Source: Datisca glomerata (taxonomy: Eukaryota > Streptophyta > Magnoliopsida > Cucurbitales > Datiscaceae). Taken from it: 64,000 nucleotides of DNA. The stretch spans positions 434,001 to 498,000 of the forward strand of contig QANY01009007.1 in the NCBI GenBank assembly GCA_003255025.1, read 5' to 3'. Positions 56,141-64,000 of the stretch are shown one piece after another; the stretch's first letter is position 1; every line of letters starts with the position of its first letter. A model generated the notes under the pieces. That model had not been told where the DNA came from and searched no databases. It saw nothing but the letters and a program-made list of their open reading frames with translations. The position numbers and the translations under genes are program-made.

Positions 56141-56665
56141 CTACAAAAATTGAAAATTGGCTTTTTATGCCATTTCTATTTCCAATTTATTAATTTTTAA
56201 AATTTTAAATGATTCTTCAATATTATTAATGTTTGAAGATTCACTTATTGTGGAAGATTCATAGGTGGACTCTAACATATAGCTTTCTGAATCTGAATTA
56301 TTGTTTTGATTAATTACCTTCAATTCTTAAGGTATATGATCAATACTTTTTTCAGATTTGATTTCAAATTTTGAACTACTGTCTTGGTTAACAACCTTAA
56401 GAGAAAAAGATGGCTCAATAAATTTATTAATTTCTAAACTTTTTAATGTTTCTTCAATATTATTAATGTTTGAAGATTCATCAATTGTGGAAGCATCATA
56501 GGTGGATTCTGACCTATGGTTTTCTGAATCTGAACTACTATCTTGATTGATTACCTTCAATTGTGGAAGCATCATCAGTGGATTCTAACCTATGGTTTTC
56601 TGAAAAACTTATTAAAGGTTCTTCTTTCAGTTATTCACTAGATTTAGGTTCATGAAGATCATTAA
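56141..56665 (-). pseudogene. EPRV ORF1 segment between movement and coat proteins (copy 14)
   Basis: Open 56575-56327: QLKVINQDSSSDSENHRSES, NNIEETLKSLEINK. The ENHRSESTYDASTIDESSN unit is repeated in this stretch (near 56250-56330 and 56480-56560 and 56575). Confidence 0.65.
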
Positions 56666-56713
56666 CCTGTTAAATTCAAATTTCTTTCTTTTTTCTCACA
56701 ATAAGAAATTGAA
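56666..56713 (+). other. 48-bp protease fragment at a junction
   Basis: 'cctgttaaattcaaatttct' through 'aagaaattgaaa' matches the end of the protease region (PVKFKFLSF...) on the plus strand, between two minus-strand pieces. It looks like filler DNA. Confidence 0.6.
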
Positions 56714-57165
56714 AGCTTTGTGTACAAAATGTGTTTTGCTCTCAAATAGTTAGGAGTTGAAAACAAGTTCTACGGATCAAATGGGAGAAGTCTATCTATT
56801 TATAACCAAGTAAAGTGGAGTTCACTGGAAACCTATCACTTACCTGAACTATTATATTCTAAAAAGTAAAAATATTTTACATTTCTACTTTTGTCTACTT
56901 CTGACTAGAAATAGTAAAAAGCATCAATAGTTGCCTCATTATTTGACAACTAGTACAATTATTATAGAATTGACAAATTATAAAGATTCCTAGATAATTG
57001 TTATCTTGATTTTTGTGTCTTGATTGTTTGCTTTATTCTGGCGAGGGCAGTGTTGTTAGTCCTTGATAATTGCTATATTGGATTCTTGTGACCTGATTGT
57101 TGAGAAGTCATTGTGACTTTTTCTTGTCTTGTAAATCTATTATGACCATTGCATTGTGCTGAGAT
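56714..57165 (-). promoter_or_regulatory. EPRV leader, promoter and 3' noncoding region (copy 15)
   Basis: Minus-strand leader start, reversed TATAAATA at 56804-56797, conserved upstream blocks and a dyad near 56995 ('agataattgttatctt'). No gene. Confidence 0.7.
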
Positions 57166-57600
57166 GTCTTCATAATACATCTTCAAACATTCATAATATT
57201 GAACAATCATTAAAAAAATTAGAAATTAATAAACCCATTGAGTCATCTTCTTCTTTTAAGGTTGTTAACAAAGACAGTAGCTCAGAATTTGAAATCAAAT
57301 TTGAAAAATTTATTGATAGTATACCTCAAGAATTGAAGGTAATTAGTCAAAATAATAATTCATATTCAAAACGCCATAGGTCAGAATCCACCTATGAATC
57401 TTCCACAATAAGTGAATCTTAAAACATTAATAATGTTGAAGAATCATTTAGAAATTAATAAACTATAAAGGAAATGGCCTAAAAAGCCTATTCCTCCTAA
57501 TATTCAAATTTCTGAAAATTCTTTAGTTAATCCATTTTTTGTTTCTGCAGAGAAATTATACGAATGGAATATTGATGGACTTCTGAGCAGGAAGTTCTTA
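57166..57600 (+). pseudogene. EPRV ORF1 segment between movement and coat proteins (copy 16)
   Basis: Open 57156-57422: SLKKLEINKPIESSSSFKVV, EKFIDSIPQELKVISQ, KRHRSESTYESSTISES. Continues decayed to the coat core. The movement protein is missing from this copy. Confidence 0.65.
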
Positions 57601-58500
57601 ATAAATTGCAACACATGGCAATGGTAGCTCACAGCTAACACATAATTTACTTCACAATGAGGTAATGAATCTTCTAGTCATAGGATTCACAGAAATGCTT
57701 CATTCCTGGTAAAACATCTCACAGAAGAATCTAAAAATATCATTGTTTCAGCAAGGAAGATTGATGCTGAAGGAACCCCAATTATTGGAGATGATCAGAA
57801 AACAATACTTGATGCCATCAATACACTCCTTATACAATAATTGAACACTTCATTGGAACACCAAGTAATGTTACTTCGCGTATCCATGATCAATTGACCA
57901 ATCTTAGATGTCCAACCCTAAGTGGTTTTTAATTAGTACAAAAATATTTTTTTGTCCAGAGTAATGACAAGGGATGATAGTAATCAACCTTTTTGAAAAG
58001 AAAAAAATTATAAATGGATTACCCAATTTGTTCGCACACAAAATAAGAACAGTACTTAATAATGACCTAGGAAACATAGACTATGATAGTCTTACCTACG
58101 ATACAATAATTACTATAATATAAAAGGAAGGTTTGAAAATGTGTATTGATATGAAAATCAATAAACAAATAAAAAAAATAATAAAACTGCCAAATACAAA
58201 TTAGGTAATTTTTGGAAGCAGTGGTTTACCCGCTATTGCTCCTTCCCAGAAAAATAGAAAAAAATTCCATTTAAGCCCTAGGACCCACAACCCTTATAGG
58301 AGAAATTACCATAAAAATAACAACGTTGACCAATACTTTTCAAAGAATACAAATTTTGATAAACGTTTCTCTAAAAAAAATTATTATAGAAAAAAATTAA
58401 TAAAAATTTTGATAAATGTAAAATTAGGTGTTTTAAATGTAGTCAAAATGGTCATCTTTCTAACACTTGTCAAGTCAAAAATAAAATTAATCAATTAAAA
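57601..58500 (+). pseudogene. EPRV coat protein core with CCHC knuckle (copy 16)
   Basis: NKLQHMAMVAHS-like start, TIIEHFIGTPSNVTSRIHDQ near 57840-57895, knuckle CFKCSQNGHLSNTC at 58429-58470 with all zinc ligands. Frameshifts in the middle. Confidence 0.75.
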
Positions 58501-59145
58501 ATCTCTGATGAAGATAAAAATAATTGTTTAGAATCATAGAAACAATAGAATATTATGAAAGTAGTAATGAAGATTTAGGAGAACTTGAATCTTTTGAATC
58601 CCCTAAATCAGACTCTTCAAGTTCAGACAGTGATTCTCCTAACATCTCAATTGAGTGTAGGGATAGTTATTGTCAAAAAATAAATATTTTAAATAAAAAT
58701 GAAGAACAAGAAAACTTCTTGTTAGACTTAATTAGTAAAATTGAGAATCCAAAATTAAAACAAGAATATCGGGAGAAACATAGGAATGTTATTCTAAAGA
58801 AAGAAAATACTAAGTCTAATAATAACAATAACGCAAGCCTATCGCAAACCCTTGAAAAAATCAATAAGGGTAAAGGAAAGCAAAAAGAAGTTACCATATA
58901 GGAACTTCAAAAATAAATTAAAATATTAAAATTGAAATAAAAGAATTAAAATATTCAAACTCAGAAATAGAAAAAGAATAAAACCTTTTAAAAATAGAAT
59001 GTTTTATTAAAAATCAAGAATCTAGTGAACATAGAGAACCTAGTAAACTCAATTCTGATAATGAGGTTGAAGAATCTATTATCAATAATCAAAATTATGA
59101 TAACTTTTTCCAAATTCTTAATCATATTAAAATCAAGAAAAGGCA
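58501..59145 (+). pseudogene. EPRV acidic/coiled linker (copy 16)
   Basis: Open 58524-58901 (125 codons): IIETIEYYESSNEDLGELES, KINILNKNEEQENFLLDLIS, LEKINKGKGKQKEVTI. The acidic N-terminal half and Lys/Glu-rich C-terminal half are both kept; the best linker copy. Confidence 0.72.
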
Positions 59146-59540
59146 CATAATGCTCAAAATTATAATTCAAGATTTTGATTTCACTACAATGGCTCTTGTT
59201 GATTCAGGAGCATATTTGAATTGTATGTAGGAAAGACTCGTTCCAACCAAGTACTTCAAGAAGATAGAAGAATCTTTGTCATCTCCCAATGGTACTCGGA
59301 TGCATATCAATGATGAAATTCTCAAAGTTCATATTTGTCAAGATAATGTATGTTTTAAAACATCATTTGTCGTAGTAAAAAATATGACTGATAAAATAAT
59401 TTGGGGTTTACCATTCATTTCTTTATTGTATCCTTTAACAACAGAGTATGATGGGATAGTTACTTACACCATGAATGAACATTTAAATTCAAATTTCTTT
59501 CTTTTCCTCATAATGGAGAAATAAAAAACTCTAAAAGAAA
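59146..59540 (+). pseudogene. EPRV aspartic protease remnant, lineage A (copy 16)
   Basis: LVDSGAYLNCM near 59198 (last Asp of DSGAD changed to Tyr), stop at about 59228. Open 59276-59524: THMHIN-type, KVHICQDNVCFKTSFVVVKN, TDKIIWGLPFISLLYP. Confidence 0.75.
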
Positions 59541-60500
59541 AATATGTTTCTAAATTTATAAATCAAATTTCCTGTAAAGAAAAACGATTATGTTTTTTAC
59601 AGGATGAATTGAAATTTAAAAAAATTGATGAACTACTTCAGAATCATGTTTTTCAGAAACAAATAAAGGCTTTTGAACAAAGAATTTACAAAGAATTATG
59701 TTGTAACATTCCTAAAACTTTCTGGCACAGTAAGCAACAAATTGTCAGCCTGCCTTAAGGGATTTGACGAAAAGAATATCCCTACGAAAGCATGACCAAT
59801 TCAGATGAATTCTGAAATGCTCGAGTTCTGTAAAAAGGAAATTACATAACTTCTCAATAAAAATATCATTAGAAGAAGCAAGTCTCCGTGGTCCTGCTCA
59901 GCCTTTTATGTCCAAAAGACCAGTGAAATCAAACGAGGAGTTCCTCGTTTAGTAATCAATTATAAACCCCTTAATAAATTTTTAGAATGGATAAGATATC
60001 CAATTTCAAACAAAAAGGATATAATTAATAGACTGTGAAATGCAGTTGTATTCTCTAAGTTTGATATGAAATCTGGATTTTGACAAATCCAGATAAATAA
60101 AAATGACAAATATAAAATTGCTTTTGTAACGCCATTTGGACATTACGAGTGAAATGTAATGCCATTTGGCCTTAAGAATGCGTCCAGCGAATTTCTAAAT
60201 ATAATGACTGAAGTCTTTAATCAATTTACTGATTTCTCAATTGTTTACGTTGATGATGTTCTCAATTTTTCTAAATCCATAGAAAAACATTGGAGACATC
60301 TTGAATCATTTGCTAGGATAATAAAGCAAAATAGTTTAGTTATCTCTGTGAGTAAAATTTGATTATTTCAATCTAAGGTTAGATTCCTAGGATTTGAAAT
60401 ACATCATTTTATAATTAAACCAATTGATCGGATAATACGATTTACAGATAAATTCCCTGATGAAGTCTTAGACAAAACACAATTACAAAGATTTTTAGGA
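59541..60500 (+). pseudogene. EPRV reverse transcriptase, most complete, lineage A (copy 16)
   Basis: Reverse transcriptase that would copy pregenomic RNA into DNA. Blocks: GVPRLVINYKPLNKFLEW near 59938, FSKFDMKSGF near 60055, MPFGLKNASSEFLNIM (open 60159-60362), YVDD at 60246-60257, SLVISVSKI, FLGFEIHHFII near 60390. Stops at 60028, 60081, 60150 and 60360. No duplication at the catalytic motif, unlike lineage B. Confidence 0.85.
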
Positions 60501-61144
60501 TCTTTAAATTACATATCTGATTTTTATGATAAATTAAGATTTGATTGCAAGCCTCTCTTTGAGAGGCTCAAAAAGAATCCTCCTCCTTGGACATCTATCC
60601 ATACCAATCAAATTAAAAGAATTAAAACTCATGTTAAGACACTTCCTTGTCTTGGAATCCGCTCGAATAAATCTTTTAAAATTGTTCAGACTGATGCTTC
60701 TGAATTAGGATATGGAAGTATCATGTTAAAAAAATCTCTCCAAAGTCACCTGAACAGATTGTTAGGTTCACATCTGGAACGTGGTCCCAATCATTAATTA
60801 ATTTTAGTACAATTAAATAGAAAATTTTATTTGTTGTTCTATGTATACAAAAATTCCAGGATGACTTGTTAAATCAAAAATTCCTTTTAAAGATTGACTG
60901 CAAATTTGCGAAACATGTTCTAGAGAAAGATGTTAAAAATATTGCTTCAAAACAATTTTTTTCTAGATGGCAGTCCATACTTAGTATTTTTTTCTTTGAT
61001 ATTGAATTCATTAAAGGCATTAATAATTCAGTTCTTGACTTTTTGACCCGTGAATTTTTGCAGGAACAACAAGATGGGGTCTACGCCTCAGGCCTCGAAG
61101 AAAATAATCAAAGGGGAGTCATCGACTCCACAATTGGCCCTTAA
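60501..61144 (+). pseudogene. EPRV RNase H, lineage A (copy 16)
   Basis: LRFDCKPLFERLKKNPPPW, then KIVQTDASELGYGSI with the first catalytic Asp at 60693-60695, a frameshift near 60735, and open 60866-61144: FLLKIDCKFAKHVLEKDVKN, SRWQSILSIFFFDIEFIKGI, VLDFLTREFLQEQ. The last 24 codons overlap ORF2 in another frame. Confidence 0.82.
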
Positions 61145-62437
61145 GGCCCAACTCAAAGAAGAGCCTTCTACTCGAAGAAACACCCAAATGACAATACTCA
61201 GGTCTAATAGGCCTAATTACCAATCTGCATTGGTCAACCAATTTGACCCATTTGCAGTCTCTAAGCCCTTTGACCCATAATTGGTCATCAACCAGCCAAT
61301 CGTCAATTACAAAAAGTCTTCTCCTTATCACAGGAAGACCCGAGTATGAATTTCTTTTACATTGAACCTTCATTTGCCAATTTAAAGAACTGATTGAAAT
61401 AGCGAAAACTCATTTCCTTCCTGATTCTCATTTTGTCCCCAGGCTTAAGGACAAAACTCTCAGTTTCTATAGAGATATTCTCTTACAAACTAAATCAATG
61501 AATATCAAACCAATTAACAGTTCAGAAGGAAAAATCATCTATCATTCCTTCTACATCCTAAAAATAATAACCATGAAAGAATTAAAAATCCATCCATCAG
61601 GGTTAAAACCCCTTTTAAATAAAAAAAATACAACTATATTGACTATATTGATGCTTGGCAAACAATTTTCTTGCATCAAAATAGTAAATTTGCTCAATCT
61701 CAGTTTTGAACTTTGATAAGAATTTCAAAACCAATTTGCCAAAATGATTTTTAAGGAGGTTGTCAATCCATGGCCCTATCTTTAAAATTTTCTCAATTGA
61801 ATTACAACAGAATTTTAAGTTGTTTTTAAAATTATTTAAACCCTCAACAATTGAGCTCATTTTCCCCCAATAATTTATTTCATGAATAAATATAAAATTC
61901 TATGGATTCTAAAGCGGCAGTATGCTATCAAAGATGAAGTCCTCACCATACAATACTACATTAAATGGTGGGACAAGTTCAGTACTCTAAAAATATCTAC
62001 TGCCACAAACAATGAGTTTACAAGAACCCATTCATAACTAAAATTACTTAAACCACCTCCAATGGCCCCATTAAAAATTAAGGAGCTAGACCGCCAAAAT
62101 CCACAAATGAACCAATCTAAATCATCAAATTCTTCCTAAAAATCAAAGCCTACATCAAAACCTTCCACAAAAGAAAGACCAAGGCTACCAAATCAAAAGC
62201 AAAGCAGGATTTAATACAAAGGATGCTTCTTCTTCATGAAAACAATACGGGTTCTGAAACTGAATTCTTAGTACAGTCGAATCACCGAATGAAAAATGAA
62301 AAGGGTCAATCGTCCAAGACTCCCACTTAGCAATTGAAGGGAACATCACATGTTCGCATTCTTCCCCAGTGGGCCTATGATCCTTTTCAGGATTCACAAG
62401 ACCCGTTTGATAATGTGAACCTCAGTGATGACGAATA
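61074..62437 (+). pseudogene. EPRV ORF2, lineage A, without AlkB (copy 16)
   Basis: ATG 61074 (MGSTPQASKKIIKGESSTPQ), 71 bases inside the ORF1 end. Open to 61280, then decayed: IEPSFANLK-, MNIKPINSSEGKIIYHSFYI (61498), KIHPSGLKPLLNKK, a Lys-rich block near 62160-62210, acidic end DNVNLSDDE and stop at 62435-62437. There is no room for an AlkB domain between RNase H and the QLALKAQ block, in contrast to lineage B. Confidence 0.8.
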
Positions 62438-62847
62438 AAAGAAAATAATCCACCTTTGGCAAAATGCCAATAAATGGAACCAAATAGTTTTTAAGATATA
62501 TTGTGGTGACACCAGATCTCAATACAAAGGTCATAATAGTCTTCAAGAAATAGTCACAATGCCTTCTCAATAATCAGAAAGACAAAAGTTCAAAATAAAA
62601 ATTATCAATGATCAATAACAGTGCCTTTTCCAGAACGAGGCCGAGATAACAATTATCAAAGATCTTCGTAATTTGTCATTTTGTAATAATTGTACTAACT
62701 GCCGAAAACTAAGGCAAATATTTATGGTTTTTACTATTCTTAGTCAAAAGTAGAAATGAAAAATATTTTTACTTTTGTAAAATAGAATAGAATAGTTCTT
62801 GTAAGTCATGGGTTCCTGGTGAACTCCACTTTACTTGGCTATAAATA
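62438..62847 (+). promoter_or_regulatory. EPRV 3' noncoding region and promoter (copy 16)
   Basis: GATAACAATTATC at 62645-62657, the conserved 'tagtcaaaagtagaaatg' block, TATAAATA at 62840-62847. No gene. Confidence 0.75.
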
Positions 62848-63155
62848 GGTAACCCTCTCCCATTTGTTCCTCAGAACTTATTTTCAACTCTTAACTATTT
62901 GAGAGTAAAACTTGTTTTGGAAAACAAATCTTTCTTCTTCTCCCCTTTTGTAATCTCTTCTTCTTTTTCCTTCAACGTTAAATAGTGAGCGGGAACACTA
63001 TTTAATTATTGCCAATTAATTTTATTGTTTGTGTATGTCCGTAATCGTATACCTTAATACAGTTTTTACTGTCTCTTGTTCAATCCTTACATCTTAATAC
63101 CCCTTGTTTAATGTCTCATAATTACACTTAATTTAGCGCCACTTGGTATCAAAGC
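62848..63155 (+). other. EPRV leader with hairpin and primer site (copy 16)
   Basis: Hairpin 62978-63005; primer site TGGTATCAAAGC at 63144-63155, one mismatch from the complement of initiator tRNA-Met over 12 bases. The downstream sequence turns into a reversed leader just after it. Confidence 0.8.
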
Positions 63156-63532
63156 AATAACCAGCCATAACAGACGATGAACAATAAATCTCCACACCAG
63201 GTTTGGCTATGATACCAAGAGGCGCAGAATCAAGTGTAATTTAAAGACTAGGTATTAAGAGTGCAAGATATGAACACAAGAAAAGTTTATTTATGCAGAT
63301 ATTCAATAGTAAAACTATATTAAGGTGTAAGATAAAAAGCTTACACGAATAGTAAAATTTATTGGCAACAACTAAACAGTGCTCCCGCTCACTATTTAAT
63401 GTTGAAGGAAAGAGAAAAAGAAGAGATTTACAAAAGAGGAGAGGAAGAAAGCTTTGTTTATAAAACAATTTTTCCTCTCAAATAGTTAAGAGTTGAAAAC
63501 AAGTTCTAAGAAACAAATGGAAGAAAGCTATC
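63156..63532 (-). other. EPRV leader (copy 17)
   Basis: Minus-strand leader: primer site TGGTATCATAGCC at 63217-63205, hairpin 63399-63372. With copy 16 it forms a large inverted repeat whose centre lies between the two primer sites. Confidence 0.78.
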
Positions 63533-63959
63533 TATTTATAGCCAAGTAAAGTGGAATTCACTGGGAACCCATCACTTACCTAAACTATTATATTCGACAA
63601 AAGTAAAAATATTTTACATTTCTACTTTTGACTAGAAATAGTAAAAAGCATAAATAATTACCTAATTATTTGATAACTAGTACAATTATTATAGAAATCG
63701 ACAAATAAAAAGATTCCTAGATAATTGTTTTCTTGGTCTTCGGTTCTTGATCGTTTGCTTTATTCTAGCGAGGGCACTGTTGTTAGTCTTTGATAATGTC
63801 TATCTTGGATTCTTGTGTCCTGAATGTTGAGAATTCATTGTGACTTTTGTTTGTCTTGTAAATCTATTATGACTGTTGCATTGTCTGAGGTGTCTTTACA
63901 ATACATCTTCAACACTATTTGGTTCCAATTATTGGCATTTTTCCAAAGGTGGATTATTT
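63533..63959 (-). promoter_or_regulatory. EPRV promoter and 3' noncoding region (copy 17)
   Basis: Reversed TATAAATA at 63540-63533, conserved upstream blocks. No gene. Confidence 0.7.
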
Positions 63960-64000
63960 TCTTTCACTGAAGTTCACATTATCGAATGGGTCTTGTGATT
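63960..64000 (-). pseudogene. EPRV ORF2 C-terminal end (copy 17, cut by the window)
   Basis: Minus-strand text for the acidic ORF2 tail (HK-TH-SIM-like, equivalent to DPFDNVNLSD in copy 16). It resembles lineage A. The copy continues beyond the window. Confidence 0.55.

Noticed and set aside
63144..63155. tRNA-like sequences around TGGTATCA
   Set aside because: Only the 3' complement of initiator tRNA-Met is present; there is no cloverleaf. They are primer binding sites, not tRNA genes.

Overview
This window is plant nuclear DNA, very probably from a flowering plant. It is AT-rich and contains no host gene that I can recognise. It is filled by two kinds of element. The first is a dense cluster of decayed endogenous pararetrovirus copies (EPRVs, family Caulimoviridae), arranged in both orientations. 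The second is one Ty3/gypsy LTR retrotransposon nested inside an EPRV. Every coding region is broken by stops, frameshifts or deletions, so almost all genes are called as pseudogenes. The EPRV layout is TATA promoter, leader with hairpin and tRNA-Met primer site, ORF1 (movement protein, coat protein with CCHC knuckle, acidic linker, aspartic protease, reverse transcriptase, RNase H), then overlapping ORF2. As I recall the family, this is the florendovirus/petuvirus plan.

Order along the window (copies numbered here): copy 1 (+) 1-2995 and 11140-11738, split by the Ty3/gypsy element 2996-11134 with a GTCCA target duplication; copy 2 (-) 11739-12672; copy 3 (-) 12673-16745; copy 4 (-) 16746-24595, the most complete of the AlkB type; copy 5 (+) 24711-29700; copy 6 (+) 29701-34143; copy 7 (-) 34144-34971; copy 8 (+) 34972-37134; copy 9 (-) 37135-40721; copy 10 (+) 40722-45050; copy 11 (+) 45057-52145; copy 12 (-) 52146-54234; copy 13 (+) 54235-55350; copy 14 (-) 55351-56665; copy 15 (-) 56714-57165; copy 16 (+) 57166-63155, the most complete of the non-AlkB type; copy 17 (-) 63156-64000.

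Two EPRV lineages are mixed. Lineage A (copies 1, 2, 6, 16; probably 17) has a normal RT/RNase H plan (YIDD or YVDD where the RT core is retained), and its ORF2 starts directly after RNase H. Lineage B (copies 3, 4, 5, 8, 10, 11, 12) shares three derived traits. The RT catalytic motif is replaced by a degenerate tandem duplication. The RNase H core is deleted. ORF2 begins with an extra domain of about 150-170 residues that has the hallmarks of an AlkB-type 2-oxoglutarate/Fe(II) dioxygenase (H-x-D, distal His, R-I-N-I-S-F-R). AlkB domains are known in some plant RNA viruses; I do not know of one in a pararetrovirus. This is the most interesting content of the window.

Because the RT and RNase H lesions are shared by seven copies, lineage B probably multiplied after losing its own replicase. 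Either lineage A acted as helper, giving a satellite-like or bipartite arrangement, or host DNA duplication multiplied it. Convergent, inverted promoter/leader junctions recur (near 11740, 34143, 52145, 63155) and could yield hairpin RNA.
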